The notes: a model not told the origin generated them from the letters alone. A stretch of 64,000 nucleotides of DNA from Gallaecimonas sp045291545 (GCF_045291545.1 NZ_CP149514.1:558001-622000); one strand, 5' to 3'. Shown: positions 1 to 9,101, counted from the stretch's first letter. Translations and numbers: made by a program.

Positions 1-1
1 C

Positions 2-229
2 GACATTCTGGTGTCTGAACACGGCCTGGCCGATTTACGCGGCCTGGCGCCGCGGGAGCGGGCCCGCACCATCATTGCGCATTGTGTTGACCCGCTGTAC
101 CGCGACGCCCTGACAGCTTATTTTGAAGAAGCCTGTCAGCGTGGCGGCCATACTCCCCACTGCCTGGAAAAGGCCCTGTCCTGGCACCTGGCACTAGAGC
201 AACATGGCAGTATGAAAACCCTGCTGTAG
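2..229 (+). CDS. Acetyl-CoA hydrolase/transferase family protein, C-terminal end (partial)
   Basis: Only the last 75 codons are visible; the frame is open to the window edge, so the start lies upstream. The residues VSEHGLADLRGL, followed by an R-A-R-T-I-I stretch, a conserved Y-R-D and an H-T-P-H segment, are typical of the C-terminus of the acetyl-CoA hydrolase / succinyl-CoA:acetate CoA-transferase family. These enzymes move CoA between acetate and succinate or hydrolyse acetyl-CoA in the cytoplasm. The gene ends with TAG just before a strong terminator. Family assignment is fairly safe; the exact substrate cannot be told from this fragment. Confidence 0.75.
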   Translation, partial: DILVSEHGLADLRGLAPRERARTIIAHCVDPLYRDALTAYFEEACQRGGHTPHCLEKALSWHLALEQHGSMKTLL

Positions 230-239
230 TCCTGAACAA

Positions 240-269
240 GGCGCCGCAGGGCGCCTTTTGTTTTTGTTG
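240..269 (+). terminator. Rho-independent terminator after the CoA-transferase gene
   Basis: A perfect 6-bp stem GGCGCC (240-245) / GGCGCC (250-255) with a four-base loop is followed by a T-rich tract (256-269). The T tract also supplies the -35 region of the dinB promoter. Confidence 0.85.
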
Positions 270-308
270 AGCCTCAGGCTACAATGCCATAACTGTTTTT
301 ATATACAG
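258..308 (+). promoter_or_regulatory. dinB promoter with consensus LexA (SOS) box
   Basis: CTGTTTTTATATACAG at 293-308 is a full CTGT-N8-ACAG LexA box. It follows a -10 like TACAAT (280-285), with a possible -35 TTGTTT (258-263) at 16 bp. The box covers the expected transcription start and lies 8 bp before the dinB GTG start, so LexA bound here would block dinB until DNA damage. Confidence 0.88.
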
Positions 309-315
309 GTATGGC

Positions 316-1359
316 GTGCGTAAAATCATTCACGTCGACATGGACTGCTTTTTTGCGGCGGTGGAAATGCGCGACAATCCGGGCTGGCGCAATGTGCCCT
401 TGGCCATTGGCGGTGCCCGGGAACGGCGTGGGGTGATTGCGACCTGCAACTACCCGGCGCGGCGTTTTGGCGTACGTTCGGCCATGAGCACCCACAAAGC
501 ATTGCAACTGTGCCCACAGTTAGTGCTGATCCCTGGCCGCATGGCGCTATATAAAGAAGTTTCAGCCCAGATCCGCGCCATTTTTGCCCGCTACACCGAA
601 CTGATTGAGCCACTCTCGCTGGATGAGGCCTATCTGGATGTGACGGACAGTCCGCACTACCAGGGGTCGGCTTCACGTATTGCCGAGGCGATCCGTGCTG
701 ATATTGCCCGTGAGTTGCAGCTGACGGCCTCGGCCGGCGTGGCGCCCAATAAGTTTTTGGCCAAAATTGCCTCCGAAGAAAATAAGCCTGATGGCCTGTA
801 TGTGATCACTCCGGCACAGGTAGCCGATTTTGTGCGCGACTTACCGCTTCGCAAGATCCCCGGCGTTGGCCCGGCCACTGAGCAGCGGCTGGCCGATGCC
901 GGGCTGTTTTACTGTCGTGATATTCAGCAGCAGGAGCCACAGGCATTTATGGCCCGTTTCGGAAAATTCGGGGCCGTACTGTACCAGCGGGCTTTTGGTC
1001 AGGACGAGCGGCTAGTAAAAGTGTCTCGGGAACGAAAATCAGTTGGAGTAGAACATACCCTGGCCGAGGATCTGCACAGCCTGGCGGCGGTAGCTGAGGT
1101 AGCGGCAACACTGCTGGATGAACTGCGCCGACGGCTGGCCGAGCGACCAATGGTGCGCCTGGGCGTTAAACTGAAATTTGCTGATTTTACCCAGACCACC
1201 ATGGAACACGGCGCCACCTTTTTGGATGAAGCCTTATTGGCCGTGCTATTGGCAGGTGCCTATCAGCGTGGCCAGGGCAGAGGCGTGCGGCTGGTCGGGG
1301 TATTTGTGGCATTGGCGGCACCCGGGCGAGCCAGTCAGTTGAGCTTACCGCTGGCATGA
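316..1359 (+). CDS. dinB: DNA polymerase IV (Y-family translesion polymerase)
   Basis: This is error-prone Pol IV, which copies past N2-dG adducts and extends misaligned ends after SOS induction. The protein opens MRKIIHVDMDCFFAAVEMRD, almost as in E. coli DinB. The metal ligands are D8 and D103/E104 (in SLDEAYLD), and F13 is the steric-gate position. 347 residues is normal. The start is GTG at 316: it gives the family N-terminus and has an AGG 6 bp upstream. An ATG at 311 is in another frame. It is monocistronic under a consensus LexA box. The C-terminus ends QLSLPLA, resembling a beta-clamp-binding peptide. Confidence 0.96.
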   Translation: MRKIIHVDMDCFFAAVEMRDNPGWRNVPLAIGGARERRGVIATCNYPARRFGVRSAMSTHKALQLCPQLVLIPGRMALYKEVSAQIRAIFARYTELIEPLSLDEAYLDVTDSPHYQGSASRIAEAIRADIARELQLTASAGVAPNKFLAKIASEENKPDGLYVITPAQVADFVRDLPLRKIPGVGPATEQRLADAGLFYCRDIQQQEPQAFMARFGKFGAVLYQRAFGQDERLVKVSRERKSVGVEHTLAEDLHSLAAVAEVAATLLDELRRRLAERPMVRLGVKLKFADFTQTTMEHGATFLDEALLAVLLAGAYQRGQGRGVRLVGVFVALAAPGRASQLSLPLA

Positions 1360-1423
1360 GATTTGGCCCACGTTCGGTGGTGGCCTAGAATGGCGGCTCA
1401 TACTTCACTGGAAGAGATTGCCA

Positions 1424-2968
1424 ATGGCCATTGCCAACCCTGTACAAGAAACCGATCTCCAGGCCGCCATTGACAGCGGTCGTTATGATGCCCTGATCCT
1501 GATCCACGGCCCTGATGCCAAGCTGCCCGCTGGCGTTGCCGATGTTCTGACCGATTACCAACGCCTCGACCGGCGGCTGGCCAGTCAGTGCCTGATGCTG
1601 GTGTCTGAAGCCATGCCGGGGCGACGTTTACTGGCCAGTGCCACAGGCCCATTGCAGCGTGACTATGATGATGTCCGGGCCTTTTACGATGCCGCCAAAC
1701 TGGCAGCCAAGGCGGCCAGTGATGCAGGCATTCGGGCGCCGCTGTTGCTGGTGGCCGGTGTGCCGTCGCAGCCCCGTTACCAGCAAGCGGAGCTGAGCGC
1801 CTTGCTGGGATTATGGCAAGGTTGGTGGCAGCCGCTGGAAGGCCGTGAAGCACGCGGTGAAGCAGAGCTGGAGCCCATTCAGACGCTGGGCGTAGTCAGT
1901 AACGATCTCGACTTGCGCTGGGCCTTGGCTGTAGAGCAGGGCCGCCGGGCCGGGCGCGATCTCTGCGGTACCGAACCGGAGCGTATGGCGCCGCTGAAAT
2001 TTGCCCAGTACTGCGAGCAGCTCTTTGCTGGTTCAGCGGTGAAAGTGTCGGTGATGCGCGATATTGACCGCCTCAACCGCGACTATCCGCTGTTGATGTC
2101 AGTGGCCCGTGCCAGTGTGGCGGTGGAGCGCCACAGCCCCTGCGTGATCCGTTTGGAATATGAAGGTGAGGGCAACATCGAAAAAACCCTGCTGTTTGCC
2201 GGTAAGGGTGTGACCTACGACACCGGCGGCGCCGATCTGAAAGTCGGCGGCCACATGGCCGGGATGAGCCGCGATAAAGGTGGCGCCGCGGCGGTAGCCG
2301 GGTTTATGAAAACCCTGGCAGAGCTGCAGCCGAAAGGTATTAAGGCCATTGCCGAGATTGGCGCAGTACGCAACAGCATCGGTGCCGACAGCTTTGTGGC
2401 TGATGAAATTATTACCAGCCATGCCGGTGTACGGGTTCGCATTGGCAATACAGACGCTGAAGGGCGCTTGGTACTGGCTGACTTACTGTCGCACCTGCGT
2501 GAAGACGCGAAACAAGCGGTGGCACCGGAGCTGTTTTCTGTGGCGACCCTGACCGGCCATGCCGCCCGGGCACTGGGGCCTTATACGGCGGTGGTGGAAA
2601 ATGGCCCGGCACGCTCGCTGCATACCGGTGAGCGGCTGGCGAGCCTGGGTGACCGCTTCGGTGATCCGGTGGATATTTCCCGAATTCGCCGTGAAGACTA
2701 CGCCTTCATTGCCCCGCGCACGGCGGCAGACGATGTGCTGAGCTGTAACAATGCCGGCTCGTCAGTGACACCGCGGGGCCACCAGTTCCCAATGGCGTTT
2801 CTGGCCATTGCCTCGGGGCTGGATAAGCATGGTTGTGACAGCGACCTGCCGTTACCGTACAGTCACCTGGATATTGCCGGTTCAGGTATTGAAGGCGGCG
2901 ACTGGCAGCATGGCAAACCGTCAGCAGCACCGGTCATTACGTTGGCTGCAGCCTACCTGCGCGAGTGA
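1424..2968 (+). CDS. M17 family leucyl aminopeptidase
   Basis: This cytoplasmic zinc or manganese aminopeptidase removes N-terminal residues from peptides. The C-terminal half has the M17 catalytic core: GKGVTYDTGG (about residues 260-269, with metal ligands K261 and D266), a SRDKGGAAA segment (D284) and NTDAEGR (342-348, with metal ligands D344 and E346). The N-terminal 200 residues form the variable domain. ATG 1424 is preferred because GGAAGAG lies about 8 bp upstream; a TTG two codons earlier is also in frame. At 514 residues it is of normal size. It is closer in motif wording to the NPEPL1-like branch than to E. coli PepA, so no symbol is given. Confidence 0.9.
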   Translation: MAIANPVQETDLQAAIDSGRYDALILIHGPDAKLPAGVADVLTDYQRLDRRLASQCLMLVSEAMPGRRLLASATGPLQRDYDDVRAFYDAAKLAAKAASDAGIRAPLLLVAGVPSQPRYQQAELSALLGLWQGWWQPLEGREARGEAELEPIQTLGVVSNDLDLRWALAVEQGRRAGRDLCGTEPERMAPLKFAQYCEQLFAGSAVKVSVMRDIDRLNRDYPLLMSVARASVAVERHSPCVIRLEYEGEGNIEKTLLFAGKGVTYDTGGADLKVGGHMAGMSRDKGGAAAVAGFMKTLAELQPKGIKAIAEIGAVRNSIGADSFVADEIITSHAGVRVRIGNTDAEGRLVLADLLSHLREDAKQAVAPELFSVATLTGHAARALGPYTAVVENGPARSLHTGERLASLGDRFGDPVDISRIRREDYAFIAPRTAADDVLSCNNAGSSVTPRGHQFPMAFLAIASGLDKHGCDSDLPLPYSHLDIAGSGIEGGDWQHGKPSAAPVITLAAAYLRE

Positions 2969-3013
2969 TTATTGAAGCTGTCACAAAGTAGTGATGAACT
3001 GACCGCTGTGGAC

Positions 3014-3044
3014 GTTGCCGGCCTGAGTGCCGGCAACTTTTTTT
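3014..3044 (+). terminator. Terminator after the M17 aminopeptidase gene
   Basis: A perfect 9-bp stem GTTGCCGGC (3014-3022) / GCCGGCAAC (3029-3037) with a six-base loop is followed by seven T residues. Confidence 0.9.
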
Positions 3045-3160
3045 ATAGGCGGTGTTAAATCCTGTTTTTTATTGCATCCTTTTGTTTATTAATGGTTTTA
3101 TCCTTTTGTGTAGTTGTCGGGTGTACTTGTCACCTGAAAAAAAATACCCCTCTGTAGGCG

Positions 3161-3178
3161 CTGTAACATTGGCGTCAT
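3161..3178 (+). promoter_or_regulatory. Candidate Pho box upstream of pstS
   Basis: Two half-sites, CTGTAAC (3161-3167) and GCGTCAT (3172-3178), are separated by 4 bp and each match 5 of 7 positions of the PhoB half-site CTGTCAT. An AT-rich -10-like stretch (about 3184-3198) lies at the right distance downstream. The match is moderate, but the position in front of a pst operon supports it. The rest of 3045-3264 is an AT-rich untranslated leader with no ORF. Confidence 0.5.
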
Positions 3179-3264
3179 CTAGCGATGATAAAAAATATCC
3201 CGACCTGATGTGATAGCGGCGACTTGTCGCCTCAACCCAACGAATTTGGTTCTAGGAACGCGCT

Positions 3265-4314
3265 ATGAAAAAGTTGCTTAAAGGTGCAGTACTCGGTTGT
3301 CTGGTAATGGGCTCAGCTTCTGCTCTGGCCGACACAGTAATTAACGGTGCAGGTGCGACTTTCCCGTACCCTGTTTATGCCAAGTGGGCCGAGCAATACC
3401 ACAAGGAAACCGGTGTCAAACTGAACTACCAAGCCATCGGTTCTGGTGGTGGTATCAAGCAAATCGTCGCTAAAACTGTTGACTTCGGTGCTTCTGACGC
3501 ACCGCTGAGCAAAGACCGTCTGGACAAAGAAGGTCTGGTGCAGTTCCCGGCTGTTATGGGTTCTATCGTACCGGTTGTTAACCTGGACGGTATCAAGCCT
3601 GGTGAAATGAAGCTGTCTGGCGCTCTGCTGGCCGACATCTACCTGGGTAAGGTGAAGTACTGGGATTCCCCGGCCATCGCCAAACTGAATGCTGGCCTGA
3701 AACTGCCGCACCGCCCGATTTATGCAGTACACCGTTCTGACGGTTCTGGTACTACTTACAACTTCACTGATTACCTGAACCGCGTTAGCCCGATGTGGAA
3801 AGAAAAAGTCGGTATGGGTAAAGAAGTTGCCTGGCCGAGAGAAGCCCACCAGTTGGGTGGTAAAGGTAACGCCGGTGTTGCCAACTTCGTTAAACGCACC
3901 CGTGGTGCTATCGGTTATGTTGAGTTTGCTTATGCCAAAACCAACAACCTGACCTACACCCAGATGCAAAACAAAGCTGGTAAGTTTGTTGAGCCAACTA
4001 TGGCTGCCTTCCAAGCTGCTGCTGCTAACGCTGACTGGGCGCACGCTCCGGGCTTCAAACTGATTCTGAACGACCAGCCGGGCGACGCTTCTTGGCCGAT
4101 GACTGCTGCGACCTTCATCCTGATGCACAAATCTCAGGCGAAGCCGGAAGTTGCCAAACAAGTTCTGGATTTCTTTGCCTGGTCTTACGCTCATGGTGAT
4201 AAGATGGCGTCCGACTTGGAGTACGTACCGATGCCTAACTCGGTCGTCGACATGGTTGAGACCATGTGGAAGAAAGACATCAAGTCTACTGACGGCGCGC
4301 CGGTCTATAAGTAA
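3265..4314 (+). CDS. pstS: Phosphate-binding periplasmic protein PstS
   Basis: High-affinity phosphate receptor of the Pst ABC importer. A classic signal peptide (KK, a hydrophobic core, SASALA) should be cut after residue 22. The mature protein begins with the phosphate-site motif GAGATFPYP. Further phosphate-contacting segments are an S-G-G-G-I-K-Q stretch and RSDGSGTTYNF. 349 residues is normal. AGGA lies 6 bp before the ATG. It heads pstSCAB, probably under PhoB control (Pho box at 3161). A 10-bp hairpin separates it from pstC, which usually leaves more pstS than pstCAB mRNA. Confidence 0.97.
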   Translation: MKKLLKGAVLGCLVMGSASALADTVINGAGATFPYPVYAKWAEQYHKETGVKLNYQAIGSGGGIKQIVAKTVDFGASDAPLSKDRLDKEGLVQFPAVMGSIVPVVNLDGIKPGEMKLSGALLADIYLGKVKYWDSPAIAKLNAGLKLPHRPIYAVHRSDGSGTTYNFTDYLNRVSPMWKEKVGMGKEVAWPREAHQLGGKGNAGVANFVKRTRGAIGYVEFAYAKTNNLTYTQMQNKAGKFVEPTMAAFQAAAANADWAHAPGFKLILNDQPGDASWPMTAATFILMHKSQAKPEVAKQVLDFFAWSYAHGDKMASDLEYVPMPNSVVDMVETMWKKDIKSTDGAPVYK

Positions 4315-4332
4315 CACCAGCGCTCTGGCAAC

Positions 4333-4355
4333 AGCCCCCGCTTTCAGCGGGGGCT
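4333..4355 (+). other. Intercistronic hairpin between pstS and pstC
   Basis: A perfect 10-bp inverted repeat AGCCCCCGCT (4333-4342) / AGCGGGGGCT (4346-4355) with a three-base TTC loop. No run of T follows, so it is probably an mRNA-stabilising or attenuating element rather than a full terminator. This fits the need for excess binding protein over permease. Confidence 0.75.
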
Positions 4356-4386
4356 ACGTCGTTTCTGGAAGAATAGTTGTGATGTT

Positions 4387-5322
4387 ATGAAAGAAGTTGC
4401 GATGAGGGGCAGTACTTTGCAGGGCGATACCCTTTTCCGCCGAGCTTGCATCAGCAGTGCTGGCGTGATTTCGGTGTTAATGCTGGCTATTTTGATCTCG
4501 CTGGTTGTCGGCGCCTGGCCGGCGCTGGATAAGTTCGGCCTGAGCTTTTTTACCAGTTCTGAATGGAATCCGGTGACGGAAACTTTCGGAGCCGCTAACG
4601 CCCTTTACGGCACCGTGGTGTCGTCCATTATCGCGGTAGTTCTGGCTTTGCCTGTGGGCGTGGCCATCGCTATTTTCCTCTCTGAGCTGAGCCCAGAGTG
4701 GTTGTCTCGGCCATTATCCATTGCCATTGAGCTGCTGGCGGCAGTACCCAGCATTATCTACGGTATGTGGGGCCTGTTTGTTTTTGCTCCCTGGTTTTCT
4801 GAAGGTTTTCAGATGTGGGCCGGTGAGCATTTAGTTGGTCTGCCGATTATCGGGGGCTTTTTTGATGGCCCGCCGATGGGCGTAGGCCTGCTCACCTCCG
4901 GCATCATTCTGGCTTTTATGATTTTGCCGATCCTGACGTCGCTGATTAAAGAAGCACTGTCCACTGTGCCGAGCGTGCTGCGCGAAGCCACCTATGGCAT
5001 TGGTGCAACCCATTATGAAGTCATTACTAAGGTGCTCTTGCCGGCGATCAGAAGTTCGGTATTCGGGGCGCTGATTCTGGCCTTGGGCCGGGCTCTGGGC
5101 GAAACCATGGCGATTACCTTCGTCATTGGTGGTGCGCAGAGCATCAGCCAGTCTCTGTTTATGCCGGCTACCTCGATTTCGGCCACCATTGCCGAACAGT
5201 TCAATGAAGCCACCGGCGACTTGCATATTGCGTCATTGATTGGCCTGGGTCTGGTGCTATTCATGATCACCTTCGTGGTGATGGGGGCAGCTCGGGTCTT
5301 GTTACGGAGGAAGGCAAAATGA
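4387..5322 (+). CDS. pstC: Phosphate ABC transporter permease PstC
   Basis: One of the two inner-membrane permease subunits for phosphate import. The 311-residue protein has about six hydrophobic segments. It carries the binding-protein-dependent permease loop (EATYGIGATHYEVITKVLLP, followed by ALGRALGETMA), which docks on PstB. ATG 4387 has GGAAGAA about 13 bp upstream; an in-frame ATG at 4402 is a possible alternative. Its stop overlaps the pstA start by 4 bp (ATGA), indicating translational coupling. Confidence 0.95.
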   Translation: MKEVAMRGSTLQGDTLFRRACISSAGVISVLMLAILISLVVGAWPALDKFGLSFFTSSEWNPVTETFGAANALYGTVVSSIIAVVLALPVGVAIAIFLSELSPEWLSRPLSIAIELLAAVPSIIYGMWGLFVFAPWFSEGFQMWAGEHLVGLPIIGGFFDGPPMGVGLLTSGIILAFMILPILTSLIKEALSTVPSVLREATYGIGATHYEVITKVLLPAIRSSVFGALILALGRALGETMAITFVIGGAQSISQSLFMPATSISATIAEQFNEATGDLHIASLIGLGLVLFMITFVVMGAARVLLRRKAK

Positions 5323-6158
5323 TCGCCACCCGTAAAATCAAAAACGGCTTGTTCAAACTGTTCTGCGTGGCCGCTACCATCTTGGGCGCCAGCATCCTTG
5401 TTGTTATCCTTTACACCCTTTTTCATAAGGGCCTGGCGGGGATGCACTGGAGCATATTTACCGAAAACACCCCTGGCCCTGGCGGTCAGGGTGGTCTTGC
5501 CAATGCCATTATTGGCAGCATGATCATGACCGGCCTGGGTATTGCCATCGCCACCCCGATCGGGGTGTTGGGTGGAACCTGGCTGGCGGAATATGGTCAG
5601 CAGTCTAAGACGGCTGATACCATTCGCTTCCTCAATGGCATGCTGATGAGTGCACCGTCTATTCTGATTGGCTTGTTTGTATATCAGGTGGTGGTGGTGT
5701 CCATGGGGCATTTCTCCGGCTGGGCAGGGGCTATTGCCCTGGCCATTATCTCTTTGCCGGTGATCATCAGTACCACTGAGGAAATGCTGAAATTGGTACC
5801 GAAAACCTTGCGCGAGGCCGGCGCCGGCCTGGGCACACCACGCTGGAAAGTGACGGTGATGCTGAGCTATCGCTCGGTTGGTACCGGCATTGTTACCGGT
5901 ATTCTGCTGTCTATTGCCCGCATCAGCGGTGAAACTGCGCCGTTGCTATTTACCGCCCTGAATTCCAATTTTATGACCGTTAATCCCAACGAACCGATGG
6001 CCAACTTGCCGGTGACTATTTATCAGTTTGCCATGAGTCCTTATGACTCCTGGAACCAGCTGGCATGGTCGGGTGCATTGATTATTACCATGGCCATTTT
6101 GTTGCTTAATGTATTGTCACGGGTTCTACCCCAGCTTAAAAAGCGGAGGTCCTCATGA
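5319..6158 (+). CDS. pstA: Phosphate ABC transporter permease PstA
   Basis: Second permease subunit of the phosphate importer. The 279-residue, six-segment membrane protein has the EAA-type coupling loop (LREAGAGLGTPRWKVTVML) followed by ARISGETAPLLFTAL, both typical of PstA. It overlaps pstC and pstB by 4 bp on each side, so the three are translated as a coupled unit. Confidence 0.96.
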   Translation: MIATRKIKNGLFKLFCVAATILGASILVVILYTLFHKGLAGMHWSIFTENTPGPGGQGGLANAIIGSMIMTGLGIAIATPIGVLGGTWLAEYGQQSKTADTIRFLNGMLMSAPSILIGLFVYQVVVVSMGHFSGWAGAIALAIISLPVIISTTEEMLKLVPKTLREAGAGLGTPRWKVTVMLSYRSVGTGIVTGILLSIARISGETAPLLFTALNSNFMTVNPNEPMANLPVTIYQFAMSPYDSWNQLAWSGALIITMAILLLNVLSRVLPQLKKRRSS

Positions 6159-6955
6159 GTCAAGTTGCCATGATTACTGACTATCAACCAACTCCCCTTA
6201 CACATCGCATGGACGTACAAGGTCTGAGCTTCTTCTACGGTAAGGACAAGCAGGCGTTGTTCGACGTCAACCTGCCGGTTTACAAAAACCGGGTTACCGC
6301 GCTGATCGGTCCTTCTGGTTGCGGTAAGTCCACTTTGTTGCGTTGCATGAACCGGATTTTCGAGCTCTACCCGAACCAGTACGCCGAAGGTAACGTCTTG
6401 CTTGATGGTGAGTGTGTACTGGGTAAAGGTACGGATCTGAACGATCTGCGGGCTAAAGTCGGCATGGTTTTTCAGAAACCGACACCTTTCCCGATGTCCA
6501 TTTACGACAACATTGCCTTTGGTATCAAACTCTACGAGCGGTTGTCGAAAAAGGAGATGGATGCCCGGGTGCGTGAGGCTCTGGAACAGGCACAGCTGTG
6601 GAATGAAGTAAAAGACAAGCTGCACACCGAGGCTTCCGGCCTGTCTGGTGGCCAGCAACAGCGGTTGTGTATTGCCCGTACCATTGCCCTGAAGCCGGAA
6701 GTAATCCTGATGGATGAACCCACTTCGGCACTCGACCCTATCGCTACCCAAGGCATTGAAGAACTGATCAGCCAGCTGCGTGAGCACTACACCATTGTGA
6801 TTGTGACGCACAATATGCAACAGGCGACCCGGCTGTCGGACTATACCGCTTTCATGTACTTAGGGAAGCTGGTGGAATTTGGCGAAACCGAGCAGATTTT
6901 CTCTGCGCCGAAAGAACAGCGTACCCGTGATTACGTGCAAGGTACCTTCGGTTAA
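6155..6955 (+). CDS. pstB: Phosphate ABC transporter ATPase PstB
   Basis: Cytoplasmic ATPase that powers the Pst importer. Walker A GPSGCGKST lies at residues 52-60. The signature LSGGQQQR and Walker B VILMDEPTSALDP follow, and the H-loop is VTHNMQQ. 266 residues is normal. CGGAGG lies 7 bp before the ATG, which overlaps the pstA stop. A terminator follows directly, and there is no phoU, which in many relatives ends this operon. Confidence 0.97.
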   Translation: MSQVAMITDYQPTPLTHRMDVQGLSFFYGKDKQALFDVNLPVYKNRVTALIGPSGCGKSTLLRCMNRIFELYPNQYAEGNVLLDGECVLGKGTDLNDLRAKVGMVFQKPTPFPMSIYDNIAFGIKLYERLSKKEMDARVREALEQAQLWNEVKDKLHTEASGLSGGQQQRLCIARTIALKPEVILMDEPTSALDPIATQGIEELISQLREHYTIVIVTHNMQQATRLSDYTAFMYLGKLVEFGETEQIFSAPKEQRTRDYVQGTFG

Positions 6956-6973
6956 GTTACCCGCTTGCTGAAA

Positions 6974-7000
6974 AATGGCCGCTTATGCGGCCATTTTTTT
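6974..7000 (+). terminator. Terminator of the pstSCAB operon
   Basis: Stem AATGGCCGC (6974-6982) / GCGGCCATT (6987-6995) with a TTAT loop, followed by T residues to 7000. It ends the operon before gpt and leaves no space for phoU. Confidence 0.9.
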
Positions 7001-7089
7001 GCGGAGTGGGATCTCTGCTACAGTCGCTGCTCATGGTATTGTGGCAGTCGCCGCTTGGCGGCGTTTTTTATGCAGACAGGGTACAAACC

Positions 7090-7560
7090 ATGACAAAAAA
7101 ATACCTGGTCAGCTGGGATGCGTTTCATGATGCGGCCCGGCAACTGGCAGCCCGACAATTACCCGCCGAACAGTGGCGCGGCATTATCGCCGTGACCCGT
7201 GGTGGCATGGCGCCGGCACTGGTACTGGCGCGCGAATTGGGGCTGCGCCACCTTGAGACAGTGGGCATTTCTTCCTACGACCATGATCAGCAACGCGCTT
7301 TGGAAGTGGTCAAGGAAGCCAGTAGCGATGTAGGTGACGGCAGTGGCTTTCTGGTGGTGGACGATCTGGTAGATAGCGGCGACACCGCGCGTATTTTGCG
7401 TCAGCGTTTTCCGAAGGCACGGTTAGTGACTGTTTTTGCCAAGCCACAGGGAAAAGCCCTGGTGGACGACTACGTGATAGATATCGACCAGGACACCTGG
7501 ATTGAACAACCCTGGGACATGGCGCCTGCCTACCAGGCGCCCCTGTGCGGTAAGGATTAA
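7090..7560 (+). CDS. gpt: Xanthine-guanine phosphoribosyltransferase
   Basis: Purine salvage enzyme that joins guanine or xanthine to PRPP to give GMP or XMP. The PRPP-binding signature FLVVDDLVDSGDTA is intact, and TRGGMAPAL and the C-terminal W-I-E-Q-P-W segment are as in enterobacterial Gpt. The longer open frame from 6985 runs through the pst terminator, so the real start is ATG 7090 (MTKKYLVSWDAF), giving 156 residues against 152 in E. coli. Its TAA overlaps the stop of the convergent chemoreceptor gene by 3 bp, and no terminator separates them. Confidence 0.95.
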   Translation: MTKKYLVSWDAFHDAARQLAARQLPAEQWRGIIAVTRGGMAPALVLARELGLRHLETVGISSYDHDQQRALEVVKEASSDVGDGSGFLVVDDLVDSGDTARILRQRFPKARLVTVFAKPQGKALVDDYVIDIDQDTWIEQPWDMAPAYQAPLCGKD

Positions 7561-9101
7561 CGGCCGAAGGTCTGCGCCAAGCCGTCAATGCGGGCCATGT
7601 TGTGATTCAGCAACTGGCCACTTTGCTCCAGTTCATCGACAGCCGATGCGGTGGCCTCAGCCAGGTCGCGTAGCCGCTGAATATTGCTGTTCACTTCGTT
7701 GGCCATGGCGCCTTGTTCTTCAGCGGAGGTGGCAATTTGTGCCGCCAGATCGTTGATTTGTGCCACCCGCTGGAAGATGTCATCCAGCTTGTCGGCCACA
7801 TCATGGGTATCGTCCACACAACATTGTGCATGCTCACGATTTTTGTCCATCAACTGGCGCCAGGACGACAGCATGGTACGCATGCCGCTGAGTTTGTCAC
7901 GAATGTCAGCAGCAGATTGCTGGGTCCGCGAAGACAGTGCCCGGACCTCGTCGGCCACTACAGCAAAGCCGCGGCCATGTTCACCGGCCCGGGCTGCTTC
8001 AATGGCAGCGTTGAGGGCCAGCAGGTTGGTTTGGTCGGCAATACCTTCAATTTCCGTCATGGTGCTGGTAACTTTTTCGGTTTCCTGGTGCAGGCCCTCG
8101 GCGGCCGAAGCCGACTCTTCCACGTCCCGTTGCAATTGAGTGATCCGCGCTGATGAGGCGTCCAGGGCCTGGCGAGCGGAATGGCATTGCTGATGGGTGT
8201 CGCGAACCTGATCCGAGGTGGTCTGGCTGGACTGGGCAATATCGGCAATGGTGCTGGTCAGTTGCTCGATAGCCACCGCCATTTGTTGCGCTTCATGTTC
8301 TTCTGCCCGCACTTGTTGGCGGGTTTGACCAACGTTGTGTACCAGCGTATCGGAAACACTGGACAGAGCGTGTGCGGCATCGCGCGTCCGCCCCAGCATG
8401 GCGGCGTTTCTTGACCAGTTCATCATGGCATCAAAACGAAGTCCGGCACCAAAATCACGGCCAGAGAAGATGGTCTGTGACAGCCACAAGTCGTGGTACT
8501 TACTGGCCTTGTCATCCATAACCCATAAAGGCCGCAACCAGGCAAAGATCCCCAGCGCAGAGGTCAGGCCACCAACACTCAGGCAGATGGCACTGGTCCA
8601 GCCGGACAGCAGCAGCGCCAATAATGCCAGGGTGCCTACCGGCAATGCCCCAAACAGGAAGCCGCGCAGGTCAATGGTACGGCTCAGCTTCTTACCGTTG
8701 CGCAGGTTACTGTAGACCTTGCTGGCTTTTTCAATGAAGTGAGGCTGAGCTTTGCGGCGCACGGACTGGTAGCCAATGCACTTGTTGCCTTCAAAGATGG
8801 GCGCCACATAGGCATCAACCCAGTAGTAACGGCCATCCTTGCAGCGGTTTTTGACAATACCGCGCCAGGGGCGCCCGGCCTTGAGTTTTTCCCACATGCC
8901 AGCAAAGGCTTCTGGCGGCATATCCGGATGACGCACCAGATTATGTGGCTGGCCAAGCAGCTCTTCTTCTGAGAAACCGGCAATTTTTATAAAGGTATCA
9001 TTGACATAGGTAATGATACCGCGAGTATCAGTGGTAGAGACCAGTTCCTGGTCGTCGCCGACTACCACCTCTCTATCGACAACTGGATGGTTAATGCGCA
9101 T
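7557..9101 (-). CDS. PAS-containing methyl-accepting chemotaxis protein (Aer-like)
   Basis: Energy or redox taxis receptor signalling to CheA/CheW. An N-terminal PAS domain (about residues 15-120) contains RGIITYVND and HNLVRHPDMPPEAF, as in Aer. Two adjacent hydrophobic segments (about 145-195) form a membrane anchor without a periplasmic sensor domain. The C-terminal half is a coiled coil with the signalling tip IADQTNLLALNAAIEAARAG. ATG 9101 has GGAAAG 8 bp upstream; an upstream TTG at 9119 covers the Shine-Dalgarno and is unlikely. At 514 residues it is like E. coli Aer (506). Redox ligand is inferred from the family. Confidence 0.9.
   Translation of the reverse strand: MRINHPVVDREVVVGDDQELVSTTDTRGIITYVNDTFIKIAGFSEEELLGQPHNLVRHPDMPPEAFAGMWEKLKAGRPWRGIVKNRCKDGRYYWVDAYVAPIFEGNKCIGYQSVRRKAQPHFIEKASKVYSNLRNGKKLSRTIDLRGFLFGALPVGTLALLALLLSGWTSAICLSVGGLTSALGIFAWLRPLWVMDDKASKYHDLWLSQTIFSGRDFGAGLRFDAMMNWSRNAAMLGRTRDAAHALSSVSDTLVHNVGQTRQQVRAEEHEAQQMAVAIEQLTSTIADIAQSSQTTSDQVRDTHQQCHSARQALDASSARITQLQRDVEESASAAEGLHQETEKVTSTMTEIEGIADQTNLLALNAAIEAARAGEHGRGFAVVADEVRALSSRTQQSAADIRDKLSGMRTMLSSWRQLMDKNREHAQCCVDDTHDVADKLDDIFQRVAQINDLAAQIATSAEEQGAMANEVNSNIQRLRDLAEATASAVDELEQSGQLLNHNMARIDGLAQTFGR

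Noticed and set aside
3313..4317. 334-codon minus-strand ORF opposite pstS
   Set aside because: It is an exact shadow of pstS; the plus strand has a signal peptide and family motifs.
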